Shown: positions 26,186 to 39,458 of the stretch, in pieces
Layout: every line of letters begins with the position of its first letter
Position numbering within the stretch: the stretch's first letter is position 1
NCBI GenBank assembly: GCA_005406025.1
Contig: BGZK01000105.1
Location: 620,001-684,000, forward strand
Source of the DNA: Eumeta japonica
Taxonomy: Eukaryota; Arthropoda; Insecta; Lepidoptera; Psychidae
Length of the DNA stretch: 64,000 nucleotides
Direction: 5' to 3'
The notes under the pieces: generated by a model
What the model saw: the letters and a program-made list of their open reading frames with translations, nothing else
What the model was told of the DNA's origin: nothing
Database searches by the model: none
Made by a program: the position numbers and the translations under genes

Positions 26186-29100
26186 ACATAACATATATAT
26201 ATATTATGTATATACTGAAAATTTCACGCTGAGTAGACGAACAGACGTATACAGCAACAGAACTCACTACGACTAGGGCACTATTGTCATCAGTCTAGAT
26301 ATTTTTGTCGACTGGCTTTATAATTATTATTGGGTCAAAACTCAAAACACATTCTTATGTTTCTTCTATGAAAGAGAAGAATTATCAATACTACAGCATT
26401 CAAATTAGGATTAAACGCGATCAAATAAATCATTAGACTTAAAATACAGACTTTTGTTAATTACATTTGTAATCATAAACCTTTTTGATTAATCAGTAAT
26501 TTATCTCGATTCGGCTATTTACTTTTTATCTTTTCCTTTTTCTCTGTTTCGTTTGGTTTTCCCTTTTTTTTCCCAGATTAAAATCTTGTATCACTGATAA
26601 AGGTACAGGATAAGAGAGGGAATGTTCACTGGCTTCAATAGTGTTTTACTACTGTTTCCCAGCAAGACGTCAGAGCCATTATTTTCCTAGAAAACGCACT
26701 CGGGGCCATCGATTCCCGTAGTCTCATTCTTCGATGTATTTACGCTGTCAGTCGCCTCTAATCTTTAAACTGGTTCGAGAATCCTAAGTATAGGCGTTTG
26801 CTTATAGAGTTCATATTCTACGTTAGTTAGCTGAGGAGACTGCCTCAAGCCGTGTTTGACATTTCTAAATAATTCTTGCGAGTATCTAACGTCGTTAATC
26901 GCGAAATTTTTCGGATGTACTTTTAAAATACACAACAATTGCTCATTTATTTTCATCTATTAATTTGAAACACTATTAAAATCAATACTTGAACGTGAAG
27001 AATCTCAAAAATTGTTAAGTGTTCCATAAAATTATTCTACTTTCAACCGAAACGTAACCATAGGATCCCTAGAAATAAGTGAATATTGTTATTATCATTG
27101 CTAATGTAGAGTTCCCCTTAACTATGCACACAGGAAAAGCTTTTTTCTAATGAAGTGACCGGTTTGTGTTCCAATCACTTAAGCAAACATTTCTCGTTGC
27201 CCCCAAACAGTTGCTTACCATGATTGCATACAACACGATTAACTAACTCGAAAATTATCGAGATTCCACTAACGCGCGTTTTCATTATATCGGACGAGAC
27301 TGAGTAAATTTACTCGAGTACATTAAAACCTATTATCCTTATGGATAACAATGAATTTCGGCAATAGATATTTATTAATTTGAAACTTTGTTGTATAATA
27401 AAAAATATTGTAAAATCGTGCTCGTATACGGTCGATGCGGGTCAAAGGTCGAGATATTGCTTTCAATTAATATTAGGGGTTAATATTGTTTTTAGTGAAA
27501 GAGCGTAATGAAATTTATTGTTATATCATACTACTAAAACATTATTTTTGTTAAACATTTCAAAGATAATCTTTCAAAAACAAGACGTCAGGCATAGCGA
27601 AAAGTTGAACACAAAATTGAGTCACATTTGACGGCAGGACACGAAAATGCTTTGGATCTAATAGCCTCCCATAAAATTAAACATCATACAGTTTATAATG
27701 ATATAGGTTCTACGAGAAACTGTCAGTGGTATTGCAATTCGAACCGACTCTTTTCTTATATTTTCCCTCTTCGTTTCATTTTTTGTTACGCTTGGAATTC
27801 GATCAACTGATCCCCAATTTTGATGCCCTATGAGAATCCCAATTTCGATATGACTTCCCAACGAAACAAAAGCAATTAGTGGAATACAAAATAAAATAAA
27901 ATCACAAATGAACGCCGCGCAATAAATCATTGTTCGACACTCGGGACTTAGTGTAGCGAAATCGTCCTTCATATTTTATTGTCAAACCCGATGAGCAACA
28001 AATTAATCAAGCTTCAGGCTTGAATTTAACTTTGAATAATAGCTGCCTTTTTTTAAAAAAAAAACCCTATCTTTGTCAATGATTGTGAAATTTATTTAAT
28101 CGTGTTCCAACAAATTTGTTTTATATGAAGCTATTTGTTATATGGTTTTTGATATTTTTAAGCTTTAAAGCATTAAATATTTCACACACATAGCCAAAAT
28201 TATGTCATTTTGTATGCAAAATTCAGTATTAAACTATCTTGAAAATTTCAGTTAAAGAAACTACAATGCCACTTTCGTATACATGGCTAGTGATACAAAT
28301 ATATGAATTGTCCAGGTCAAGAAGAAAGATAGCAATACATTATACAGAACATTCTGTTTGCGATACATAGTTTCTGTCTAGAAATCGCTTGTGTCACTTG
28401 GCGTTGGCGCGACACACGGTCATAACTTCAGTATTTCTAACCTGGTAATATTGAGAGACCTTCATGTTTAGCGATCGCCAACACAGTGCGAAACAGCTCG
28501 CTTCCGATACAAACTCCTCATTAGTTAGGCGACATTAAATTATACGAATTGTCTAGTTGTCGTATTAAATATATAAATTATAAAAAAAGAAGAAAAGTCT
28601 TAAAAAAATAGACAATCGCGAGTTCGAGCTGCGTGTTGAGTGTTCCGTATGGTAATTCATATTTTATTCGAAAAAGAATTGATACGTACCGCCGTTTACA
28701 ATAAGTAGAACATGAAGATGTGTTGAGGAATCTCTAGTTAATACATGTAATATATAAAATATAAAAATTTGCATGTATAAACAATGCACATTTTTATACT
28801 GTAACTGCTAATGTGCATAAAAAATTAACTCTTTTCCAATACATGCCTGTGAATTTTTAGCAACTGTGAAAGTATTTATTTTTTTGAACTCTAATGGAAA
28901 CACATTGTCTTCTAAAAAATATTATAGCGAAATATTTTATTTTGTACATTCCAATCTCATAGAAAGTGTTTCATGATTTTTCATAAAAACTTGTTTTACA
29001 ACAAATTGTAAAACTTTATTGTATAAATTATTCCCATATTTTATGATGTAAATGACATTTGCGGGATGAGCTCAACTACTCTGTAACTAAGTGCTGTAAA

Positions 29101-31975
29101 TTCAAGATGTTTAAATGAACGGTCTCCGAGACATTTGTTTGGTGACGGACAGACACACAAATAATATCATTATCTTTTTAAAGCTTTGACACTGAACTTT
29201 GAAAATATTCTTTAAAATGATAAGAAACCGTTGATGAAGTAGTGCTTCAACAATAACTTCCAGATTTTTTTTGAGAAATACAGAATTTTCTTAGCGGAAA
29301 AAAGAAGCCCTTTCGGTCGTAATATTTAAATTCGTCTGTACCATGTTTTGGCTGTACTTTTATATGATAGGCATTTCTTGTCTTAGCATTACGTAGACGA
29401 ATTGTATTGAACATTATTCATGTTTTGATTTTCTTTGCCCGAGAAAAATAAATTAAGTCACACCTTAATCCGCGGAATGATGAGAAGAGAGGAAACCATT
29501 AATTTAAGCAAGTACTTTAAGTATGATTAGAAGTTGGAAACTTTTTGATTGAAGGCTTTAGAAATTGCGGCGTTGTCGCCGAAACGGAACCAGTAAAGGA
29601 AACTAAAAAAAATCGGCAATCGAAAACCAATGAAATCAGCAAAATGATTTTCTGAAACAGTTTCATACCTAAGAGTACGTACGTAAATGAAGTGCGTTGA
29701 AAACGAGATTACTGTTTTGCCTATATATTTGCCTACGCATAAACAAAAATGTTTCGAATTACTTTGATAAAAAAAAATACAAAAGAGTATAAAGCTACAA
29801 CTGGAAATCTTCTTAAGTAAACAATTTTATTAAGTTTTTTGTTTGGTAAAGAGTCAAGTTATCTTTTAGATCTCAGAGGAAAACGCTTTGTACATAAAAT
29901 TAATACTGCATCTATTAACAAAACCTGAGACAAGGATCTCTGGCAAAATATATTATGTAAAAGCAATTATTAATATTGAATATATACAAACAAAATTTAT
30001 TAAATAAAAGGAAGAAAGATGATTTCTTATTCGAAAGAACTGGTTCCTTACCTAGCTATTTTTTGATTCAAATTTACAATTAAATGTTGCAGAATGAAAA
30101 AATAGACTGTAAACAAGAAATAATGCGGCATATTTACGTAACATAAATCAGATTATTGTGCTGTTTTAAGCTGAAATAGATTCCAAAACAGAAAGCATAA
30201 CATTTTAGCCTGTCCTATATTGTTAAGCTGTTAACCTGTTAAAGTATTTGACTTCAGTTTCATAACTTCGTGTAATGAAAATCATATTTCTTCCTTCCTC
30301 TGTTTCTGATAACGGCAGATCATTAAAAAGAAACCAGACACGGCAGTAATGTAGTTATGAAATATACAATTAATTCATTTCCTTTGCTCGTAGAATGAAA
30401 TAATTCATTCGCGAAGAGAATAAATACGCTAGGTGGGGTTTAGTGCTATGAATATATTTAAATTATGTTTAAAACATGGAGGAAATCGTGCTACAATTCA
30501 CCGAATGAAAAATAGGGTAATACCTTCTGCCTCCGCCGTCGGAACGAAGAGGTATTTATTCAATTTCCGCTTATAATTTCCTTCGAAATTTCCAAAGCGA
30601 GAAAAAAAAATTAAAGTTACGTTAAACAATCGTTAATCTAAGAGCCGCCGACGCGAGCCCCAGAGAGCTCGTCTAAGGAAATTAATCTTCAAAGTCCCAA
30701 CTGGGTGGACAAATGAAAACATAAGTGATTCCAGCCGCGTCCTACGCCCTCGTATATTTTGAGGACCTCGTTCATTGTCACAGTTTTTCAGATAAGTCTA
30801 ACAAGTACAAAATTGCTTTTCCGGACATTCTTTTTTTTTTGTCTTTATCATCAAAATAAAAAGATATCGGGCAATAGAACCCGCGCGCTGATGGTTCCGT
30901 ACAGACTTGATTATGTATGTTGATATTGTATCCGTCAAGTGACTAGACGATTTCAACCTGTTTTCGATACCGACGCCGGCGAGACACTGGTACGGGATTT
31001 AACAAAATTTCATTATATTTCTTTTTTTTTAAGTGAGATTCAAAAAACTACAAATATCCGAAGTTCTAGAATTTTAAATTTTTCATAGCGGGAAGAAAAA
31101 ATATGTTTTCCAATACATCGATGCATATCGCGATCCGCACTTCAAGTGCAATTATCAAATTATAAATAATTATAATCACAATCATTTTTATGATATAACT
31201 ACTAATTACCGGTTTCGAAGTTTTTCCTTTTTATTATTTGCTTGTTTTCTTATTTTGTTGCCTTAGTACTTGCCAAATTTCATGATTTTAGGTCAACGAG
31301 AAATACCCTATGGGTTTTGATTTATTTGTGAAGCTAAATATGGAACTAAAATGGCGGTATTTTTCGATTACGCTGACTTAGAAGCTTAATTATATTTGAT
31401 GTTACTTATGAACGTTGATAATTCTACGCATTATTGAGAATTAGAATTTTAATAAGCACATAGACGTACTAATAGGCAATGAAGTGGTCCTGTAAGGGTT
31501 CTTTTTAAGGTTGGGAACCTTAAAAACGTATTTTTTGATCGGTTTACTACTTGTTTTAAAAGAAATATGATTAGAGTCACAAAAACGACTCTTAAAATAC
31601 ACGTTTTATGCCTAAGTAATTGATTGTGATAATTTTTTCCTTTCTAAAAAATATTTTCAGTACAAGAGCTATAAAAATAAGACTCAAAAACGCAACAATC
31701 ACAAGACAAATCAATTTTTCATCAGATACAGCTTTCACCTAGATGCTGTGACTGCATTAGATGTACAAAATTTCCTGTAAGTTATCCTTTGAGAACGATA
31801 TATTTTATACATGCAAACAAGTTTTATACTGAGCTGTTTAACGGGTTTTAGAAATTTTATATGATAAATATTGTAGTAGAATTTGGTTCTAACCGTTGAA
31901 GCTATTCATAATTCACATATCAACCGGAAAATCCTATGCATATAAAATTGGTAGCATATTAAAATGGGCCAAATT
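23127..31975. other. Long AT-rich non-coding stretch
   Basis: No gene recognised. Noted content: a repeat edge 'gtcgaagccgcaggcg' at about 24939-24954; a TA microsatellite (listed); a degenerate GATTCC-type tract at about 27810-27855 that creates part of a chance 104-codon minus frame (27658-27972); repeat-edge-like sequence at 28610-28660; CpG-richer blocks at 30630-30760 and 30960-30995. Confidence 0.5.
26138..26181. repeat. (TA)n microsatellite
   Basis: About 22 TA units followed by further ATATAT runs to about 26210. The Tyr-Ile open frame over it is an artefact. Confidence 0.95.
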
Positions 31976-32120
31976 TGAAGCACTTGAAACCGACGAGCTT
32001 TCATGAAAAGTTTGATGGATGTCAATGGAGCAAGAGAGATGTGCGAAGATCGTACCGTATGGAAATCTATAGTCCCTGCCTACCCTTTTGGGAAATCGGT
32101 GTGAGGTTACAATATTATTT
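31976..32120 (+). repeat. LINE 3' end relic, copy 2
   Basis: It aligns with 4795-4985 over 'gatggatgtc', 'caagagagatgtgcgaagatc', 'atctatagtccctgcc' and 'ggtgtgag' blocks. Together the two copies define a 5'-truncated LINE family. The 89-codon frame 31975-32244 runs through it and is not a separate gene. Confidence 0.6.
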
Positions 32121-32506
32121 ACTATTATATTATCAATATGGCCATGAATCGGCTAGAACCAGCTATCGTAAATTAAAGTGGGCGAACATTATAAAGACAA
32201 ATGAGATTTCTACAAATAAAATGGAAGGACATATCAAGAAATAATATTAAGAAAGTATCAAGTGTCACCACGTTGTCATACACTGGATTTTTTGTGACAT
32301 ATTATTATATCTGTTTCTCTATCACAACAAGAAAAAATCATACGTAATTTTATTTGACCAACAATTTAGAAGAGTTACGTTTAGATACTCGTTCTTGAGT
32401 CATTTACTTAAATTCTTGATTTATATATGTAACTTCATCGTGTAGGTATCATTAATTTGGCAAAGTTGTTTACACAATTGAATTCAGCTCAATTTTTTTT
32501 AAACTA

Positions 32507-32701
32507 ATTGTCTTGCACCTTCAGCCCACCTGGCCCGATACAATTTGGGCATTGATAACGACCGTCGTCACCAATGCGGTTTTCATGGACACAATAAAAA
32601 TCATCCGGGACAGGCAACTTAATAGCCCTGAGGCAGGTAATGTACTCTTCCAATCCGACTCGAGTTAAAAACTCATCGATCAATTTACCCTTGATCAGAA
32701 T
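32507..32701 (-). CDS. Unrecognised protein-like open frame, partial
   Basis: The minus-strand frame stays open for 65 codons between TAA (32702-32704) and a TAG stop (32504-32506). It lacks an ATG, so it would be a 3' exon or the 3' end of a decayed gene. It is GC-richer than its flanks and its composition looks protein-like. In order: a charged helix-like part (KLIDEFLTRVGLEEYITCLR), then LPVPDDFYCVHENR, then DDGRYQCPNCIGPGGL and a short QDN end. Four Cys are present, two as a C-P-N-C pair. I do not recognise the family. Stops just upstream and a weak possible acceptor (AG before GGTAAA at about 32690) leave open both a last exon and a pseudogene. The antisense reading is also open but less protein-like. 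Confidence 0.4.
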
Positions 32702-32704
32702 TTA

Positions 32705-34164
32705 TTGTCATAACTCGAGCAATTTTCGAAAAATAAATTACCTAAGTGCCACATCGGTACTAAAACGCTTCATAATCGATTGCAAGATGCATTATAATTA
32801 TGCCACGTATGTGAATAATATGCACTAAGAGTCGCGCGCACCAAAATCATATTTTTTTTAATCCGACAAACGACAAAACTTGAACGTTACGCATATTTGA
32901 GAGGGAAGTTGCTTATCCTTCTCTGTTCATACAATCAACCGATACAACTTCACTATTACTCTTTGCTAAATGTGCAAAATACGGTAACTTTTATCGAGTA
33001 TAATAATTCACATGAAGAATAGTTCGTACTTATTTATATGGGTATGTAAAAGTTATACAATTAAATAGTTACATAATTACATGTATTTTGGTTACAACAT
33101 AAAGTGATTATTTTATGACGAAATAGATATTTATAATACAACAAACAGTCCGTTAAAGACAGGCATTAATAATGAAAAATGGAATTGAGTTTAATTATAA
33201 TAGAAATTTACGCATTATTTAAAATTTTTATTCCATTTTCTTCTTCATAATTTTTGAACAAATTTTATCTTAACAATACTTAATACACCTATATTTTTAT
33301 GAAATTAGATACAGTAATTTTGATAATAATAGAAAAGTATTAAATTTTGGATAGAGTTTTAAGTACCTCTTATAATATTTTAATATTTTAAAATATGACT
33401 AAAACTCGTTTCATTTTATACAATTCATCAATACACAAGTACACGAAGTATGCGATTTATTGTTATGCACTATGAACCCCAAATTTAAAAAGTCTTCGAT
33501 CAACATCATCAATCATCAAAATCAGCTGTTAGAGACAAACAGACACACGTACATCCCTCGAGTTTTTCTATTTCCGCTTGGCCACCCAAAAAATAAATTT
33601 CTACGAGGAAAAATTCTTTCCAAAAGAAAACGATTAATAATTTCCTTATGAATTATATACTTTTTGAATAATGCAGTGATTGAATTCGTTCCATCGGACA
33701 CTTCCCGTCTAAATAAAAAACCCTTTTCGAAGCCGCCGCACGACAATAACAATTTAATTTACTTTGGTTTTCCATTAAATATATTACAATTATTTTATTT
33801 CTTGAAAATTAATAAACGAAATTGGAAATTATTTTAGCCCCAATAGAGAGTGTACTATGTAGTTTCTGATTTATTTCTAAGTCATACTTATTAGTTTATT
33901 TGTTATATTTTTTTTCCGATCCGCTTATATTGTTAGGAAACCTAGAGGAACACGATTAAATAATTTTCTCTAGCACATTTTTATTATGAACAAAACAAAG
34001 CTCAATGACAAGTGGCTTTTGACAACAATGTTCTTTGTTATGTCCGAGATTCACATTCATTTTTCGCTGTAGATAAGCGAATCCCACGCAGCTGGTAATG
34101 AGTATTTAATTTGAAATTCTTTTCTACATACTAAAGCTTCGTATATTCAGATAATTCCCCGAAG
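32705..34164. other. AT-rich non-coding stretch
   Basis: No gene recognised. The frames 33460-33651 and 33522-33752 overlap each other on opposite strands and show no protein similarity. Confidence 0.5.
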
Positions 34165-34580
34165 TCTTATTGTTGTGATGTTGGTTTCTCGAAAGCGACG
34201 CACAGGTAATAGACGTCACCTTAAGCCGCAGTACAGCACTGAAGTTATACCTTGCTTCATTTTGTGCAAGGCTAGCTTTCGCCCACGGCTCCGGCTAAGT
34301 GGACCTACAATGATTTTTTTTGCTCTTGGACGTCTACCGATCCCGCTGTCAATCATGGTCGCGATCGCAGTCCCGTTATTATTCGGATTGCGATATCGAT
34401 CTGGATCCCGATTCTACATTTGTTTTAAATCCGATGAAATTATCTGATAGGAACCCATACTCTTACATCGAAAACTCACGTACTATCTCTAATTTTTGTA
34501 ATCATAAAACGATCACTCTCACGCTCCTAATCCCGATCCCGGTCCTGCTCGCAATTCTGATTCCGCGTCCTTGTTTAATT
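34165..34580 (+). repeat. Repeat edge plus degenerate hexamer array
   Basis: The first half ends in 'gctttcgcccacggctccgg' (about 34276-34295), wording found at 3' ends of lepidopteran LINE-type repeats. The second half (about 34335-34420 and 34515-34575) is a degenerate 6-base array of TCCCGA/TCGGAT/ATCCCG units. Translated, it gives alternating Ser-Arg or Asp-Leu residues in the 87- and 90-codon frames there, which explains those frames without any gene. Confidence 0.6.
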
Positions 34581-35169
34581 TGACCCTACCTTGGACATTT
34601 CTGTTACCAATAACCAATTAATCAAAGACAAGAATTCCTTCCACGTAAACGCAAGTAAAGCTGCAAGCAGAGGCTAATATCTTTCTAAATTATAGCCTAT
34701 ATGTTATTCTGATGTACAAGTTACGTTATTGTAAAGTTTTATTAAAACACTTTCAGTACCTTTTGCATAATTGACCAACAAATATTCTTTTAACTAATAT
34801 TTAAATTTTCACTATTCGTATTGTCAATTTATACTTGCATTGTACATTGATTATCAGGTTGTAACTTTTAATTATTATTCATAATGTGAACTGATGCTTT
34901 ACTCCGGGTCAGGACGTCCACCCACTGTTTGTTGTTCGTGCTCGATAAGCGAATCACATTTGTGAAAAATTTATTTTAACGTTTTCGCTTATCAGTTTCT
35001 GCGGTACGATCTCTTCATGTATTTGTGGACATATTTCATGACCGCCTGTGTTCTGTTTCGGTGGAATTGCATTTTTTTATTTTCGTATATTCTTTTTTAT
35101 CTTTGTAACAGTTCAGTCTGAAAATTGTCGCCTCTGAAAACAAGAGGATTCATATTAAATTCGTTGTCG

Positions 35170-35280
35170 TGTAAACAGGTTTTAGTGGCTCGCTCCTACT
35201 ATGCAGGATATTAAGAATATTGAGCATCCAAACTTGTCATTATCCCTGTGGTGCTGCAAGTCACTGGTAATAGATAGTCG
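35170..35280 (+). repeat. Dispersed repeat A, short diverged copy
   Basis: It shares 'gtggctcgctcct' with the copy at 22640, and a 'ggtgctgcaagt' block in the position of 'gggttgcaagtgtcc'. This is a partial match only. Confidence 0.35.
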
Positions 35281-36714
35281 AGCAAAACGTTTAATCAGCC
35301 TCACGTTAATACAGAATGCTTAAAATGAAACGCAATTCTTATCACCTTAATTATTATGATTTATTTCTGCATGAACAAAGGAATGCTTTTCACATCGACT
35401 AAACAATATGATACTATATCAAACCGAGCGATATTGATTCGTAACAACAGTATCGGTAAATCTCCACGCAATGACTAAACCGTATGGTAATATTACCCAA
35501 ATGGATACGCAATTATCTCGCTCCATTTGGGGCGTCACAGCCGATGGCAAAGGCTTTTAAGGTGCCGATAGGCTCGACCGATTCACGGTAACGAAGCGAA
35601 TCGACGATACGATAGTAATTATTTTAATAAATATCGAGCACTTGTTATGTTTATTTTTCATTTATTTTATAAGCAATCACAAGTTGACGGGCCGTCGATC
35701 AAATACGTTATATTTAAACATGTCACATATTTGCAGTATAAGGATTTTGATTGCCCCAATCCTAATGTCATATCCTTCTACGATCTTTTTATTTCAGGTT
35801 GAAAAGTTTAAACCACAAATCCTCATTCTGAACGTGTTGCATAATTAGATTTGAGTACAAGAAATGGTCATTTCGTCTCTGGTTAGAATCCTCTTGGCGC
35901 GAAGAAAACGTATTTAACCACTGGAGCTACTGCCGCTTCTTTATTTCCTAACGTCATAAATATAAAAGATGCTATTTGGTATAGACAATCAGGCGTGCGC
36001 CCGACAGCTGGGAATTTTTTTCGCAGAGCTTGTTTAAGGTTGTTTAAAAGTTGCAATTGGACGGAGCCGTATTGGTGAAATAAACATAAGTTAAAAGAGC
36101 GAAATTAAAAAAAAAAAAGTATATTTTAGTGCAATACCTAAAAAACGTCGTACTTTTCATATTTGACATATTTTTTTAAAGTAGCTTCATTATCTTTTCT
36201 TATCATTGATAAAAGTATGTAGTTAGGTTTGGCTATTAAAAAAAAATAAGAAGTTAGTGTGATTTATAAAATATTTTATTTTGCTCAAAATTGTAATCTA
36301 AAAGTAATTATAAATTTTAAATAGATTAAAATAGTATTAAAAAAATAGGTTTTTTTTAATTTTCTGTATTTTTTTTCGGTTTATGACGAATTGCTTAGGA
36401 AAATATAGAAAACTCAAAATCTTTACATAATTTCCAAAAACCTTTTTTACAAACCTTTCAAATGTTACATTGCTTAGTAGGAGGCATTTTAAAAAGTGAA
36501 GATAATAATTAAATGAAAACAATGCAATAAAAATGCGGAAATCGCAGGAACGCAACAGTTTTTGTATGTGTAAAATAAGATATTTTTTTGTTAGTAGTAT
36601 GCACAAGTCGACATAAATGCTCAATACATTATGACGTTTCAGTTATCTGTTTACGTGTGAATTTTCACTCGCGTTCCTCGGCGAGCAATGAAACATTTGT
36701 CTTAATCCTAAGTC
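35281..36714. other. AT-rich non-coding stretch
   Basis: No gene recognised. A CpG-richer block lies at 35515-35620. The rest is A/T-rich, including a chance 95-codon minus frame (36337-36624). Confidence 0.5.
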
Positions 36715-36726
36715 ATGAGATATGAT

Positions 36727-37540
36727 ACAAAAAAAAACTGGCTAAGAGCGTGTCGGACCATGCTTATTATAGGGTTCCGAAGCCATTATTACAAAAAAAA
36801 GCCGTTATTTCAAAGAAATGCACTACAAATGAAAAAAGTACATTGTCATACTTTTTCCATATTTTCCGCACAGAATAGTTATAAGCATTTTAATTGCCTA
36901 CTATAACGAGAAAAACAAGTAGGTATGTCGACTAATAGTGTTAAACTAATGTAAACTAAAATGCAATACCAAAACAGCCTATCTTCATCGCACTTACGTC
37001 CTTTTGCTAAGAAGCCCAGTTTTTCGGCAATAACTCATAAACAGTATATTTGAAGATATTGAAAATATATATTTTTTAATTATTTATTAAGCGTTACATT
37101 CTCCATTTTTTCATATTTTTTGGACTTAAGGTTTAGAAAATAGAGAAGGAGCACAATTTCTGCAACTTTCGGAACGATTAATTCCGAAATTACTCACGTA
37201 ATCAGAAAAGTTGTTTCGAAACCTTAAAGTGTTTTATGAGAATATCGAAATGTGTCAGTCACTCGTTAATATTTACTGAAAAAAATTTTTTTCAGTTTCT
37301 GTTAAATGTATGATGTGCCCCCTCTAGAAATATTAATTTTTTTATTTAACTACCAGAATAAGTGGCTGTTTATACACTATAAATTTCATCTACACCTACA
37401 CTATAAATTTTATCAATATACGTATTGTAGTTTTTGAATGAAATACCTGTGACATACGGACGGATAGACGGATGTATGAACGGACATGATGAAACTCTAA
37501 GGGTTCCGTTTTTGCCATATTAGTCCTAAACCCTAAAAAA
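36727..37540 (+). repeat. Lepidopteran dispersed repeat, ~0.8 kb, near full length
   Basis: It begins 'aaactggctaagagcgtgtc', continues into 'agggttccgaagcc', and ends 'gaaactctaagggttccgtt', then 'ttgccat'. This opening and ending pair is familiar from a repeat abundant in moth and butterfly genomes. The body is AT-rich and non-coding. The edge 'cggacgaaactgaaacttc' at 40213-40231 resembles the 3' end of the same family. Confidence 0.7.
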
Positions 37541-39050
37541 ATATTGTTTTAGATATTTTATTACAAAGCTTGTATGGAGCTGATACGTTCACCTTTCTAT
37601 TACGTTTAACTACACCGGGCGACTGAATCAAAGGAACAGTCGCAAAACCATTTTAACATATTCATATACATTTGAGGTTATTTTAAACCCTTATTCTCTG
37701 TTTGGTGTTTGATTTTGTGATTTATATGAATTATAATAGTTAACGGAGAATGTCTAGATCCTCTCACCACCCACCCGATCTATAAAATGGAGAGAGCATT
37801 TACAACAGAAACCGTGTCGAGTTGTCAGTGTTAAGATTTACATGCTATTATGCCTATTTTATTTTGTGAAAATCCTTGATATAAACGGCGTATTTGATCA
37901 TATTTGTAGTAATTTGGATCTTCTTAACTCATCCTCTGCATGATCAAATTCAGACTACACAGCGACCAATACTAGAGGAAAACCAAGGTTTCAAAGCAAC
38001 CTCGGATGTATGAAAATGTAAGGGATATTTATATATAGCTATTCTCATAATAATATAGTCTCATATTGTATGTCACAGAAGAAAGTGAAAGTCTAACGTC
38101 TGGCTATCTGTCTGTTGGCGCACATCTCTGAAATGACTGTACCGATTTTAATGCGATTTTCACAGGTGGATAGAGCTCAATTTATAGTAAAATATAGAAT
38201 ATAGGATTCATTTCATTTAAATCTGACAAAAGAAAAAAATATGCTCCTTTAAATATCTACCCTGAGAAGTCACAAGTCAAACAATAATTGCTAACGTCGA
38301 ACGCTTATAGACATTAACGAACGACAACGTTCAAAACAAAAAAAATATATATCTCAGGTTATTGAAAAATATACAAGGCTAAGGATGTGGACCGGCGAAT
38401 GAGGGAGGAGATTGAGTTACCATAAAAACTAAATGCGACAGATCGAATTCCGTGCGGGTGAAACCGCAGGCGGAAACATAATGTATTGATATACAATAAA
38501 ACGAAACTTCGTATAATAACTACCCTGAAAATTACGACGATACGTGAATAGCGATCGCTGAAAAGTTTAAAAGGCAATCGAGCTCTCCGCCCCAGGGGCA
38601 ATGGGCGAGCGGTGGGAAAACGCGGTTATGAAAAAATTCGTAGGTACAGTAGGCAATTTTCAGTTATTCGCTTGTACGATAACTTCCCATCCCCCATTAC
38701 GATTGCCGCTGGAGAAGCGCCAACTCATGTTTTGTGTCCTATTCTCCCTTTGAGAATTTCCCAAATCCACTAATCCGATATTTTCACGTTTGATATTTAT
38801 TTTTATGATAATAAAAAATTTGATAGGTATATTTCAGTACCAATTTTATTTATTTAGATAGTATAAAATTTAACCGATTCAGTTTCAGATACCAATTGGT
38901 CGCTTGCTTTTATTTTCTATTGTTCAGAATTCAGTTGCTCCCTTGAAAGATGACAATGAACCTATGTAGTGATTTTTATTGTGAAAACTTCGAAAGTTTT
39001 TATATTTTTAATGTGACATTAGTAGTATGTAGCAAGTTCAACACAGCAAT
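37541..39050. other. Non-coding, with short LINE-like fragments
   Basis: At 38110-38180, 'ctgaaatgactgtaccgatt' and following 'atgcgattttcac' match the usual 3' region of lepidopteran LINE/Helitron-type repeats. At 38450-38476, 'gtgcgggtgaaaccgcaggc' matches their end. Together 38090-38480 may be one decayed repeat. A CpG-richer block follows at 38570-38630. No gene seen. Confidence 0.5.
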
Positions 39051-39059
39051 AGACATATC

Positions 39060-39180
39060 TCTACGGAGTGTTAAGAATAGGGCCCCGTAAGCTCCCGGGG
39101 CTAGCGGCGGCTTGTATTGCTCGGAGACTACCAACGCCGCCGATGCCGAGCTTATTTCTTTTGCCGGGCCGTCTTTCTGT
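39060..39180. other. GC-rich islet
   Basis: A conspicuously GC-rich block with internal complementarity (GCCCCG ... CGGGGC near 39082-39100) and several GCCG units. It lies 280 bases before the RT relic and could be part of an old retroelement, but I could not identify it. Confidence 0.3.
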
Positions 39181-39458
39181 TCAATGAAATATGTACAGAA
39201 TACAATTTAAAATGTATACACCAATTCCAGTATTGCTATTCAAGAGAGATAGTTCTCGCTCTTCGCTCGATATAATATTATGACGCATGCGGCTTTTAGA
39301 ATATTACCAATTAGAACATTACATAAATAAATTATGTTTAATGAGTTACGTAGCCATGTGAGTGAATGAAAAAGTATATTTGTTCCAAAGAACGTAAATA
39401 TATATATATATATTATTACATATAGATAAGGATGTAAAATCTCCAAACCGATACTACG

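Noticed and set aside
27658..27972. 104-codon minus-strand frame with hydrophobic segment as a membrane protein
   Set aside because: Part of it (HIEIGILIGHQNWGS region) comes from a degenerate hexamer tract, and there is no other support.
34175..34583. Ser-Arg dipeptide-rich frames as an RS-domain protein
   Set aside because: The alternating residues are produced by a degenerate hexamer DNA repeat that is open in more than one frame.
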